Source: Caprimulgus europaeus (lineage: Eukaryota > Chordata > Aves > Caprimulgiformes > Caprimulgidae). Taken from it: a DNA stretch of 64,000 bases. The translations under genes were made by a program, and so were the position numbers. Positions within the stretch are counted from its first letter, which is position 1; each line of letters begins with the position of its first letter. The stretch spans positions 21,281,165 through 21,345,164 of the forward strand of contig OU015538.1 of assembly GCA_907165065.1 (NCBI GenBank). The letters are read 5' to 3'. Positions 35,561 through 46,339 of this stretch are shown here, in pieces. The notes beneath the pieces are model-generated. The model was not told the DNA's origin and did not search any database. It was given only the letters and a program-made list of their open reading frames with translations.

Positions 35561-36395
35561 AAGTGAAGCTCGGGTGATCAGCTGAAATCCAAGTGATGTG
35601 TTTGAAAGAATCCCTCACCCTGTGCCCGGGACAAACTTTTGATCTGATGTTGATGCAGCCCCAGAAACAATGATGGTGGCTGGGAATTGTTCCCAGCAGC
35701 AGCAGCAGATCAAATCCGTGCAGCCCCAGCAGCCCCTGGTTGAGTTGGATGGTGTCAAGCTGGGGCAGCCCTGGGGTTCAGCCTTGGGGGTGTCCCCCAT
35801 GATGACCTTGTCCATCTCATGTCCTTGTGTGCTCCAGCAGCTCTGGCCTTGTGGCCAGATCCAAGATGCTCCTCGGATGCTCCATGTTAAAATAACCTCT
35901 GGGCTGTGTTTCCACTTTCCTCCGGAGGAAATGGCAGCACCCCTGTGGCCACCCCTTCGTCAGGGCGTTCCTGTGAGACATCACTCATTCCTCCTCCTGC
36001 TCAATCCTCCTTCAATTCCCTGTTCCCTCACGGCAGAGCCAGCTCAGCCCCGCACAGCATCGCTGCTCTGCACGCAGGTGTAGGGATTCAGGGCTTTAAT
36101 CTCCAGCACGATGTGTTTGTCCTTTCATTTCTCAAGTGGCTGGAGAGAATCTTGGCTCGGCAGCAGGATCGTTAATGCAGAGCAAACAACAGGCTCTTTA
36201 GGTCCTTTGCAGTTAATCACCATTGATCCGGGCTGACCTTTCTGTCCTCCCCTAATCCCAAATCTGGATGCTGCTTTGCATTAAGCCACCTCGGCGGGAA
36301 GGTACTGGAGGAGATAAACCCTCGCTGCGGGGGCTGCCGGCTGTGCCGCGGGCACGGCACGGGCTGTTCGGGGACATTCATCCCCGTGTCCTCTG

Positions 36396-36608
36396 GGAAG
36401 AAATTCTTTGGTGTGAGGGTGGTGAGACCCTGTCCCAGGTTGCCCAGAGAAGCTGTGGCTGCTCCTCCCTGGAAGTGTTCTCGGCCAGGTTGGATGAGGC
36501 TTTGAGCAACCTGGTCTAGTGGAAGGTGTCCCTGCTGCTGGCAGGGGGGTTGGGACTGAAGGAGCTTTGAGGTCCTCCCAACCCAAACCAGTCTGGGATT
36601 TATGATTC
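36396..36608 (+). mobile_element. CR1 LINE 3' fragment
   Basis: About 210 bp starting at GGGAAGAAATTCTTTGGTGTG, equivalent to the RKKFF block of ORF2. It runs through the VAQRSCGCSSLEVF-like tail to the 3' end (GGTCTAGTGGAAGGTGTCCC block, then CCAGTCTGGGATTTATGATTCC). The 3' end type matches 28869-28990 and 58759-58942. Confidence 0.92.
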
Positions 36609-37772
36609 CTCTTTCCGAGGAGGCTGAGCAGGGTGCTGCCTGCCCGGGGTGCCAGCGGGCTCCTCCTCTCCCCGTGTAGGTGGTGGGTGCCCCCCCGCCC
36701 TGGCAGGCAACACCAGAGAAGTTTGGGAGTTGGAGAATGCTGGAGAGAGCTTGACAGGTTTTATTTCCCCAATACCAAATACAGCGGCGGTGTGAGGAGA
36801 GAAATCAAACCTTTTGTGAGTGTGAGTTAAATTCCAGCAGTTCTTACCCCGCTGGAAGTGACAGAAATGTTCAAATAACCAAAATGTTTTGAAATGCAAT
36901 ACCGTAAGGGTGGGATTTTTTTTCCCCATGTTAAATCAGTGTTTTTATTTCAAATAAATGGCCCAGACTTTAGAGAGAGGAAAAGAGTAATCTGAGCAGT
37001 AAACAAAATCTGTGCTGCCATGTACAAACAAGATGGTGTGGGGCTGAGGGGGGTGCTGGTCTCTATTTTCCTGTGATAAACAGATAAGAGATGCATGGAC
37101 GTGCTGCCTGGGACAGGGCTGAGCAGACCTCGCCTCTGCCTGTGACAGTGACCTCAGGAGAGGTGCTGTCACTGGAGATGTGTGTCCAGTGCCTTATCCA
37201 GAGCTCTGCCCTGAGTTTTGGTAGGAGACACACTCTGCCTCTCCAGCGTCTTCCTGCCCATCATGTGAGGGGCACATGTGGAATACGAGGGGTTGGAAGC
37301 TCCCAGAGATGTTTAGGATGGGCTGTGCCTGGGCATCGCACTGTCCTTGTCCCCACTGCCCCAGGTGCCACCTATGCCAGCACCCTGCTGTCACTCCCTG
37401 TGGGACACGAGCCCATGACATGCTTGGGGTGCACCTCCCCTGCCCAGGCTACAGGAGCAGGATTGCAGGTCGTCCATCCCTCCCTCCCTCCCTCCCTCTC
37501 CCCACCCCCTTGCAGTGCCCACCATGACCCAGGGTCTCCTCACCCAGGATGTGCCCCAGCACCTGCATGAGCAGAAGAGCAGGGTCCCTGCCTCAAGTTC
37601 ACCCCCAACATGTCCCATGCAGGGCTGATGAGGAGGTGGCATAATGATCTTAATTGGCCTAATTATGTTCCCAGCTGATGGGAATCTGGATCTCACAGCA
37701 GCTGGGCTCTCCACTAGGGAGATGATAAAAGCTTCAATAACCAGGGGGGTGTAAGGAGTGTGGTGCCTGGGT
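36609..37772. other. Unique non-coding DNA
   Basis: Holds an AT-richer segment at about 36770-36960 (ATTTCAAATAAATGG near its end) and a short CCCT tetranucleotide run at about 37469-37500. No gene is recognised. Confidence 0.5.
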
Positions 37773-37901
37773 GGGTTTGGGTTTGGGTTTGGGTTTGGGT
37801 TTGGGTTTGGGTTTGGGTTTGGGTTTGGGTTTGGGTTTGGGTTTGGGTTTGGGTTTGGGTTTGGGTTTGGGTTTGGGTTTGGGTTTGGGTTTGGGTTTGG
37901 G
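37773..37901. repeat. TTTGGG hexanucleotide array, 22 G-tracts
   Basis: A perfect hexamer array in which GGG starts every 6 bp from 37773 to 37899, giving 22 GGG tracts separated by TTT. The unit differs by one base from the vertebrate telomere repeat TTAGGG. Regular G3 tracts with 3-nt loops fit the G-quadruplex pattern on the plus strand. All six frames are open and give dipeptide-repeat frames (FG, WV, GL, and QT on the minus strand). Confidence 0.98.
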
Positions 37902-40900
37902 TTCCTGTGGCCCTTACCCTACCACCCACTCCTCCAGTGGGGTTTGGTCCCCCTGGGTGAGTGCAAGGTGAAGCTGGGCAGCACCCCAAGATGACATAAA
38001 ACTGAGCTGCAAGAACCTTGGCTCCTGCTCACCCAGGCTGCTGCTGGATCCCTTCTGGGTGGCTCTGTGTGGGTGCCCATCTGCCCCTGACCTCTGCCAG
38101 AGCCTCTGCCCCGCACCCGTCTGTTCCCATCCTGCCTGTGCTCCCCGCACGCCAGCATCCCCAGCCCATATGCAGGGCCCTGGCTGAGGGGAAGGCTTTT
38201 TTTGGTTCTATGCAGAATTTTTTATTGCTTTTTCTTTTCCAATGCACTCTCCACATGGCTTTCCCCCTTTTCAGCTCTGAAATGGTGACAGCAATCTGTT
38301 TCACTGGTGCTGCACGGTCCCTGTCAGTGAGTGATGCTGAAATGAGTGACTGGAGCAGGAGGGATGTGCCAGCGAGCGGCTGCTGGTGCCCGGAGCGCAG
38401 GGACAGCTGCTCCCTCCACCGAATGGCTGCAGAAGGGTTTTTCTGTCTCTTTTTCCAAGCCTGGTCCTTGATGGACTCATCTCTCATCTCCCCACTTCCT
38501 GAGAAGAGCTCTGCCTGGATGCTGCTTTAGCCAGCCAAAGGAGAGCGCGGCGGTGGGGGTGAGGTTTGTGCGATGGAGTTGTTGTTGGCTGGTGATGCCC
38601 GGGATGCTGTCAGGGAGCTGCGTTGGGAAGAGCCTGAGGAAAGGGCTTTTTTCATCTCAGAGTCCTGTCTGTGTTGTGTCTTTGCTTTTCCTGTCACCAG
38701 CGGGGTTTGCTTGAACTCCTCCTGGGTGGGAATATTGCAAAGAGATCCAGGAGCTTCCAGCCTGGATGGGACTGTGCAGAAGGACAGGGGTGCAGGACTG
38801 GGGTTTGCTGGTTTTGGTGGTGTGAACTGAGCTGCCACCCACCTTCTCTGCACATCTTCCAGCTGCACTTCTAAAGGTATAATAAATAGTGTAAGAAGAA
38901 GTAATTTTAGTTGAATATATCAAATGCTCCTTTCAAGCTGAAGCGCACGGGGTGTGACCCAGCCATTGACATACAATCCATGATAAACAAACAGCAATTA
39001 CTCAAACATCATAAAAGCAGACTGTAAAAGCTATATAAAACTCAGGAAACACTGTCAAAGCAGCTCTTAAACTGCGTGGGAAGGAGAGATGAGCGTGGCT
39101 GGCTGTGTGCATCCATCTGGCCCTGGCCTGGCTGTGGATGGTGCAGGGAGTGTGAGAATGAGATGGGGCTGGGATGGGAAGCCAGCCAGTGTGGTGAGGT
39201 GTCCCATGTTCTCCTAAGCAAAAATACCATCAGCACCACAAGAATAACAAACCAGTCACTGGCTGGTCCCTGGAGGGAAGACTGAGCCCTGGCAAGAGGG
39301 GTGGTCCATGTCCTGTGCCACTGCGGATGCTCCCAGCCTCTGCATCCCGAGCCACCTCCTTCCCTCAGACCAGCCTCGTCTCCACTTGCAAACCCCAATT
39401 TTCCTTGCTGAGCAGCTGAGATCCATGCTAGGAGTAAATAAATAAATAATCAGGCACAGCCAAGTCGGGAGGAGCAGCCTTTTGTGCATCAGTCTGGAGC
39501 TTTCTACTGGCAGAATTAACTGGAGTGGAATTTTATCAGATTTTAATAACTGGTGAGAGCTGCCTGGTGTGTCCCCTGCGAAAGGCTGTTGTGAGACCAG
39601 CTGGAGAACAAATATCCGAGGCAGATGTGTCTTCCCCTTTCCAGACCCTTCCTCGGGGGGCTTGTTGCCTTCTCCTTCTCTGGGAAAGGAGAGACTTCAG
39701 TCCCGCTGCCCCGCCTGCCTGTTTTGCCCCGTCATCCCCAGCCAAGCAGTGGGAAGGTGTCCCAGGATGTGTGTGCTTGGTCCCAGTCGGGGTCTCACTG
39801 AACTGGTCTCGTGCATTGTCCAGCTCTCCTTTGGTTTGACAAAGCTGTCAGGAATTTGGGGGTTAGGGGTTGTCTATTTTTTCTCTTTTTTGGGGGCGAT
39901 TCAGCAGTTCTTTCTGTGTTGTAGGAAGGTGCAGGAGGGAAGCTAAGCTGGCCTGTCATGATTTAATCTACCCCTGGGCAGCAGCAGGGCTGTGTTTTGG
40001 GGTCCTCTCTGGATGCTGAAGCTCCACCATGCAGCCTGGACCAAAGGTGTGACCTCTCCAGCAGCATTTGCTGAGGAACCAGCATCAGAAACTGGGTGTG
40101 CACGGCCACCAGACTCCCCTGTGCACCCTTCCAGCTTCTGGCAGCTGACAAATCCAGGGATTTCCCAAGCCAGAGATGTTATCGAGGTCCTTGTTTGTAG
40201 GAGCCCTTCACACGCTGTTGTCCCCTTGCCTTGGCTGCCCGGGCGGTGGCTTTGTCCTCGGCAGCTTCCTGTGGCAGAGAGCTCCACAGCACATCTGGGC
40301 TCCCCACGATAAAAGATTTCCTTTGATTTGTTTCAGATCTGCTGCTGTGTAACTTTATTGGATGTCCTGGGGGTTTTGTGTTCTGAGAAAATGGGAATAA
40401 TTGTTTCTGATTCACCTCGTCTCCATTGTCCACCCTTTTATTGAACGCTCTCATATTTCCTCTGCTCTTTCCTCCGCAGCCATCTCACTCCTCCTGGATT
40501 AAACCTCTCTGTTCTCCTGGTCATTCTTCTCTCTTTTCATTTCTTCCAGCAATTTTATAAGCTGTCTTCACAAATCCCTGGCACTCGATGTCTTCCGCCC
40601 CCTCACCTGGGCTCCCGCTGTCCCCTCGCGCTCCGGGCTGGACTTTCCCTGAAATCCTGGTCCAAGCCCAGAAACCGCCTCCTCTCCCCTGCCCTCCTCT
40701 GTTTCCTGCTAACATGAGCCTGCCAGGTCCCCTGCTGACACCACTAAATTGTCTTTTCTTCCACAGGTGACCAAAAATCTGCGAGAGAGGGAAACTCTTT
40801 GGAAATCACCCCCATGTGCTGTTGTTTTTTCCCCAGTGAGAATGATAACGACCACAACGGAGACAAACCCCTCTGCTGCGGCGGGGACGCCCTGGCTCCC

Positions 40901-41189
40901 CCCTCACCCTGCCCTGCCTGGGTGAGGACCTGGGAGTGTCTTGGGCTTGATTGGCACCCTGCTCTCCAGGCCAGCCCGCGGGGTGCCGGCCCAGCACCCA
41001 TCCCAGCATCACCGCGATTTTCCCGTCGCCGTGGCAACTGGCGGCGTTTAATGCCAGCTTTGCTGAGATGAAGGGAGCAAACCCCAGAGCAGGAGAGTGG
41101 CACAGAACGTGTGGAGCTGGGACAGAGCAGAACATCAGCACTGCTCTCCACCCCAGGAAAAGGAGAATGGGGACAAAAAGAGAGGGACC
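37902..41189. other. Unique non-coding DNA
   Basis: No gene or interspersed repeat recognised. It includes a forkhead-motif segment (annotated at 38920-39050), an AAAT run near 39435-39450, a pyrimidine-rich stretch at about 40480-40560 and a CpG-richer part at about 40860-41050. Confidence 0.5.
38920..39050. promoter_or_regulatory. AT-rich segment with forkhead-type site
   Basis: AT-rich unique DNA containing TAAACAAACA at 38984-38993, a strong match to the forkhead (FOX) consensus, followed by GCAATTACTC. TATATAAAAC lies near 39032. It is a candidate regulatory element on motif evidence only. Confidence 0.3.
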
Positions 41190-41346
41190 ACAGAATCGAT
41201 GGTTGGAAAAGACCTTTGAGATCATCGAGTCCAGCTGTCCCTGTCCACTGCTGAACCAGATCTCTGAGCACCTCATCTGCCCGGCTTTTACATCCCTCCA
41301 GGGACGGGGACTCCACCACTGCCCTGGGCAACCCCTTCCAGGGCCT
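41190..41346 (-). mobile_element. CR1 LINE 3' end fragment (older subgroup)
   Basis: The low-coordinate end reads ACAGAATCGATGGTTGG, then GAAAAGACCTTTGAGATCATC, which is the reverse complement of a CR1 3' terminus. The other end encodes [16 protein letters not shown]-like sequence, a shifted frame of the [13 protein letters not shown] block. It is about 155 bp and diverged from the young group in the middle. Confidence 0.9.
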
Positions 41347-42775
41347 GAAAAGGAGCGAGGCAGGAGCGGAGGCAAGGAGAGGACTGGGAGGATTTATCAC
41401 ATGGTTTGACTGTAAACACAAGCTGGGACTGAGCCTTTTGGGCTCCAAGAGCTGGAAACAAAGGGTGGGAGGAAGAGGAACTCGTGTCTCGATAAACACA
41501 AGGTTGAAAAGGTGACAGGGCGAGGGATTTGGGCTCCGAGAACTTTCTCAAACCATAAATTTTCAATAGGAGTGTTGAAGCCAGGAAACCTGAGCTGGCT
41601 TTCAGAGATATATTATCTCAGGAGCAGACAGGGTCAGTTCTTGGTCTCCTCCCTGCTTCCCACCTTGTCTTTGTTGGGGTCACAGTCTGAGTGTGCACGT
41701 GCTCGAGCGTGCGCCTGCACCTGGGTGCTCGGATGGGTTTGGGATGTGTCTGGGCTGCGACTCCAGGCACCCAGCTCAGCCTGGGGTGGGCAGAGGGATG
41801 CTCTCCCTGGAGGTCTGGTCCAGCTCTGCCTCTCAGAGCAAGGGATTCTAAACCAGAAGATTTTTTTTCCTGTTTTTTTTTAAACCAGAAGAGGTAGCTG
41901 TGATCATCCAGTATGCAAAATGAGCCTTAAACCTTGCCTGAATCATCTCAGCTGGGGTGTACTGGGATGTCACTGGAAAGAGGTGGCCAGGCTGAGGCAG
42001 CAGCAGCAGAAGTTTGGGGTCTTGCAGGGCAAGATGATGGCTGACCCCATCACTGTCCTTTCCCTGCTGCAGCCGGGCACAGCCTTGCCCAAAGGCTCTC
42101 TGAGGCTGCTGAGGGGAAGGGTGACACGTTGAGAGATAACAATGTGATTTTTTAATTTTTCTTATTATTTTTCCTTTGTCACTGCCCAGTGCTGGGCAGT
42201 GGCCCTGGGCAGGGTGGGATGGTTATGCCCAGTCGAGTGAGCAGGAAAAATCAACACCAGCTGATTGAGTCCATCTGATTGCTCAGTAGTGCAGCACTGG
42301 GGGGAATACACAACCCCGACCCCTCTCCACCCCCGATGCTTCCAGCCTCGCAGCCCAGTGGTGGCCCAGCCTCGGCGTTATCTCCACAGCGTTATCTGCA
42401 CTGCCTTCCACAGAGCTGCTGGGGATTTTGGGGGGTTATGCAGGGGAAGGTGGCACCCAGAGAGGCAGACAGTGAGCACAAACAATTAAACCACTTGCCA
42501 TGAAGAAATTGCTCCAGCTTGGTGTGTGGGATCACCACTCCCTCTGGCTGGGACATGTTCCCTGTGCTGGGAACATGGACAGTGGACGTGGGCTGGGCTG
42601 AAAGAGCTCCCCTGGGCTCTGTGATGCCCTGAGCTAAAGGCTCTCCTGGCCACTTCACTTTTGAGTTTGAGTGATGTGGGACTGGAGATGGTTTGGGAGG
42701 CTGGGGGGGTGCTTGTGTCCAGGAGGAGCATTTGGAGGGAGAGGTGTATTTCCTCTGTCTGGGAACACCAGCTCT
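41347..42775. other. Unique non-coding DNA
   Basis: No gene or repeat recognised. A short T-rich run lies at 41861-41881 and an AT-rich stretch at about 42140-42180. Confidence 0.5.
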
Positions 42776-42957
42776 TCACAGAATCCCAGAGTTGCCTGGA
42801 TTGGAAAAGCCCTTGAACCTCATCGAGTCCAACCATGAACCCAACACTGACCAGTCCCCCACTGACCCATGTCCCTCAGCACTGTGTCTACACGACTCTT
42901 CAATCCCTCCAGGGATGGGGACTCCACCACTGCCCTGGGCAACCCCTTCCAATGCTC
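42776..42957 (-). mobile_element. CR1 LINE 3' end fragment (young group, shortest copy)
   Basis: The last 180 bp or so of a young-group CR1 on the minus strand, from CACAGAATCCCAGAG (3' end) to the start of the [15 protein letters not shown] block, where it is truncated. Apart from a small indel near 42857 and a few substitutions it matches the other young copies. Confidence 0.93.
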
Positions 42958-44263
42958 TTGGAGGGAGGTGCAGCCCAGCAGCAGGAGCTTTGCTGGGAAC
43001 CAGGGCTCTGTTGTCACTTTGCCAACTCTCTTGGTGACCTGGGCAGGGAAATGCTCTCGTTCATCAGCTGCTGTGGCTGCAGCAATGGCTCTGACATGAG
43101 CAGCTCCCGAGCGGGGCTGGCCAGGTCAAGCACCCGCTGCCCGAGGGCCAAGGCACTGAGCAGGTCGGGGTGAGAAGTTCCCTTCGTGTTTCCTGCATGT
43201 GCTTCGGGTCCCTTTCTGCATCTGCTGTCTGTGGCTGCTCCACAGCGAGTTCCCTGGCAAAAGCACACACGGAAACAGCTCATTTAAAATGTAATCTGGC
43301 CCAGGAATGAGTTATTGAAATTATTTGATGAATAATTTAGGATAACAATTAAAGTAAAAAAAAAAAAATCATAAATAGCTCATGAGCAATTCAGGAACGG
43401 AAGAGAGGCTGAAGTTTGTCTGATAAGTGCTTTGCTACCAATTAGTCACAGAGGCCCAGCCCTGAGCTGGCTTGGGCCAGAGGAGGGACGGCTGTGGCTG
43501 CACCCAGTGCCACTTGCCATGGGGCTCCCCTGTTGTGAGGGCATGGAGAGGTAAGCACAGGGGACTTGTGACACAGGGCACCTCCTGGAAGAGGGAGAGC
43601 TGCTGAACTCACTGGGAAATGTGGCTTTGGCTGTCCTGAAACCATCTGTGGGTTTCTGCCAAGCACAGCTGCAGCCTGGCTGAGGAGCCCCAGGGGCGCG
43701 TGTGGCATCGCCGGCGGTAAGGACACTTGACCCAACACTGGAGAATCCCATTTGGGTCCTTCTTTCACCCAAGGACATGTCCCACCGAGCCTAGGAGACC
43801 CCCAAAACTGAGCTTAGATGTTGGTTGGAGGAAAACTGTGCAGCAGTCCTGGGTCAGAGCCACCCAGCATTGGGGTCCTCACCCGCTCCTGGGCTGCCTC
43901 AGCCGGGGGTTCCCACCCCGCCAGCTCTCCCGCTGCTCCCCGGCCCCCGGGCAGCAAATGCTGCAACAACAAGAACAGAATTAAGTTTTATTTGAGCTGA
44001 AATGAACTGTTTCCTGGCTGCTGAAATGACCCATTCTCCCTCTCCCCCCTGCTCCATGTTCTTTTCAGATCAAACAAAATCCTTTGCTCAAAATGAAACA
44101 AAATGTTTCAATTCCCTTTTGGGTCATTTCTAGAAAAAATAAATAAATAAAAAAAAATGTGGAGGACCAGCGAGTGAGCAGCCTGAGTAAAAGATTCAGT
44201 GTTCTCCCTCAGTGCTTCTTCCAGGGAGTTTGTGTCTCCAGAGGCGAGAGCGGGTGCCCCAGA
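42958..44263. other. Unique non-coding DNA
   Basis: Includes an AT-rich segment at about 43275-43440 with several AATTA/ATAATTTAGG-type cores and a 13-base A run. Also contains an A-rich stretch near 44130-44158. No gene is recognised. Confidence 0.5.
43275..43440. promoter_or_regulatory. AT-rich segment, candidate conserved element
   Basis: Contrasts sharply with the GC-rich flanks and carries GAAATTATTTGATGAATAAT-type sequence followed by AACAATTAAAG. No repeat family is recognised. It is flagged as a possible conserved non-coding element. Confidence 0.25.
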
Positions 44264-44559
44264 GCTGTGGGGTGTGGGAAGGGGTGAGCTCTGCCCCAGC
44301 GCTGTGGGGTGTGGGAAGGGGTGAGCTCTGCCCCAGCGCTGTGGGGTGTGGGAAGGGGTGAGCTCTGCTCCGGTGCTGTGGGGTGTGGGAAGGGGTGAGC
44401 TCTGCCCCAGCGCTGGGGGGTGTGGGAAGGGGTGAGCTCTGCCCCCGTGCTGTGGGGTGTGGGAAGGGGTGAGCTCTGCCCCAGCGCTGGGGGGTGTGGG
44501 AAGGGGTGAGCTCTGCCCCAGCGCTGGGGGGTGTGGGAAGGGGTGAGCTCTGCCCCAGC
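44264..44559. repeat. 37-bp minisatellite, exactly 8 units
   Basis: Units start at 44264, 44301, 44338, 44375, 44412, 44449, 44486 and 44523, each 37 bp with no length change. Each unit has the form GCTGTGGGGTGTGGGAAGGG followed by GTGAGCTCTGCCCCAGC. Differences are substitutions only, for example CTGGGGGG for CTGTGGGG and CCGTGC or CGGTGC for CAGCGC. The period is not a multiple of three, so translations cycle through frames. Confidence 0.98.
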
Positions 44560-44734
44560 CCACCCCCCTGCAAACCTCCCACCCAGGGGGCACGGCCCCA
44601 GTCTCCCCGTTCCTTCACAGCAGGGCTGGGCCGTGTGGGGTGTCCCAGGAATCCTGGTGAAGATCCCACCTGTCCGGCCAGCTGAGCTGCTGTGCCGGGC
44701 TGCTGGGGGATGCCTGGCTCTGGGGAGTTTTGCT

Positions 44735-44870
44735 ATTAAATCCCATAATAAGCAGAAATTTAAAGACCGGGACCATGCAGGAGCAAATCTCTGCCAGATG
44801 TCTTTGTCCCAATTAAGGCGGAAGAAGAGGGAGAGAATAGGCGATTAATTAGCTGGGAACGCAGGAGGTG
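44735..44870. promoter_or_regulatory. Candidate conserved element with TTAATTAG
   Basis: AT-richer unique segment with CTATTAAATCCCATAATAAG at its start, CCAATTAAGG near 44810 and TTAATTAG at 44845-44852. Three homeodomain-type cores lie in about 110 bp. The regulatory role is inferred. Confidence 0.25.
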
Positions 44871-45077
44871 TGGCAGTGAGTGAGTGTCACCGCATCCCCA
44901 AGGGCAGGACAGGGACACGGTGCAGCCCCAGGGACCGTCCTGGCAGCAGGAGCTGTGGGGGGTCGAGGCCACACCTTCCCCTCCACCGTGGTCACCAAGA
45001 TCTCTGCAGGCTCCTCAGCGCTCCCCTGCATCCCCCAGGTCCAGGATGGGACCTGTTGCAGCAGAAGGAGCGGTGCT

Positions 45078-45125
45078 GCCGTGCCTCAGTTTCCCCAGCT
45101 GTGGGCTGCAGGTGATAACAGCGCT
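45078..45125 (+). mobile_element. Possible MIR-type SINE relic
   Basis: The stretch CCGTGCCTCAGTTTCCCCAG, followed by CTGT and then GGTGATAACAGCGCTGTAC, resembles part of the MIR SINE (the CCTCAGTTTCC block and a downstream GATAATAACAGTACC-like block). It is short and could be coincidental. A profile search against MIR/CORE-SINE models would settle it. Confidence 0.35.
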
Positions 45126-46082
45126 GTACAGGTGATGTTGTCAGTGGTGTTTGGCAGAAAGCGCTGTGCCTGCAGCAGTGCTCTGGGAGGATGCTGAGAG
45201 CTGCATCTCAGCAGCAAATGTTCAGGGCAATTTAGAGTGGGAACAGATCTTGCTTCAGCTTTCCCGACCTTCTCTGCTAGCACTTCACCTCCTCCCAGGT
45301 GAGGGACAGAAACCTTTGAGGAGCTTTTTCTTTTTCAAGCTATTTCAAGGGGTTTTTTTGTCCTCATGTGGGATTAAAAACAAAAAAAAATACACCAAAA
45401 AAAAAAACCAAAACAAAACAAAGAAAATGGGAAATTTTGGAATTTCCCAGCATGGAAAAACCCCATTTCTGGACTGGTGTCCTTTGCTGGTGTTCAGAGA
45501 GCAGTGTGACTTGAGAGGAGGTTCTGAGCCCGGTGAGGAGGGATCTGCCCAGCTTGGCAATGCCTCTGGGAGGGAACAGAGCATTTTCCTTGGGACATTT
45601 CCCCCTTTCAAGGCACCACATTTTGCTCTGCAGAGGAATTACAGAATTCAGGTGGCGATGGCTGAGAGCACCCCTCTTCCTGGTGCTCCCTTTGTGGCAT
45701 GGAGATGGGGTTTGGGACCTTGGGGAGGGGGTGTCCCTGCTCCCCTCATCCCCACACCCCTTCCTGTCTTGGTGGGGTCGGGGGGGCATTGCCCACCTCA
45801 GGCCCGGGGCCCAGCTGGCAGCCAGCACGTTTACAGGCATTTCCAGGGTGTGAGTTTATGTAGATTTATGTTAAAATATTCCTGCATCTTCTCTCCACAG
45901 TTATATTTATTGATTTGCAAATGCAAAGCTTTGTTCTGCGTGCGGCCGTGAGCCCGACGATTTGTCAGGAACTTCAGGTTGAACATTTTAATGTCTTTTT
46001 TCTCTCTTGTCCTCCTCCCTCACTATGTACCCTCCCCACCCGTTCCTCAGGCAGCTCAGCCTGGCACTGGAGAAATGTGAAA

Positions 46083-46318
46083 CAGTCCCTGTGCCCATCC
46101 CCTGTGTCCCCATCCCCTGTGTCCCCATCCCCTGTGTCCCCATCCCCTGCATCCCAATCCCCTGTGTCCCCATCCCCTGTGTCCCCATGCCCTGCATCCC
46201 CATCCCCTGTGTCCCCATCCACTGCGTCCCAGTCCCCTGCGTCCCCATTCCCTGCGTCCCCATCCCCTGCATCCCCATGCCTTGTGTTCCCATCCCCTCT
46301 ATCCCCATCCCCTGTCCC
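46083..46318. repeat. 15-bp minisatellite, about 15.7 units
   Basis: Tandem units of CCCATCCCCTGTGTC and variants (CTGCATC, CTGCGTC, ATGCC). Variation is by substitution with constant 15-bp phase, so one frame reads as PIPCV-like repeats and another as SPVSP-like repeats. The array ends about 20 bp before a CR1 insertion. Confidence 0.96.
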
Positions 46319-46339
46319 AAACACCAGCCCTCTCCTCAG

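Larger units (their letters stand above)
32967..36395. other. Unique non-coding DNA
   Basis: No gene or known repeat recognised. It includes AT-rich segments at about 33265-33380 and 35400-35560; the second is annotated separately. The remainder is GC-rich with short overlapping frames. Confidence 0.5.
44560..46082. other. Unique non-coding DNA
   Basis: Contains a TAATTA-bearing segment (annotated at 44735-44870), a possible MIR-like relic (45078-45125) and an A-rich run at 45378-45428. A 266-codon open frame on the plus strand (45151-45951) passes through the A-rich run as a Lys-rich block and has no recognisable domain. It is not called. Confidence 0.5.

Noticed and set aside
37773-37901. 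Interpretation as an interstitial telomere
   Set aside because: The unit is TTTGGG throughout, with no TTAGGG unit, so a telomeric origin is not supported directly.
40744-41499. 251-codon minus-strand frame containing [14 protein letters not shown]
   Set aside because: The recognisable block is the CR1 ORF2 tail from the fragment at 41190-41346. The rest is chance open frame.
44264-44559. Regular repeats resembling a CRISPR array
   Set aside because: The units are contiguous with no unique spacers, and the genome is eukaryotic.
44108-44669. Pro/His/Ser-rich repeated frames on the minus strand
   Set aside because: They are produced by the 37-bp minisatellite, which cycles through frames. 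No domain is present.
45151-45951. 266-codon plus-strand frame
   Set aside because: It passes through an A-rich low-complexity run read as a Lys/Asn block and has no recognisable domain or splice structure.
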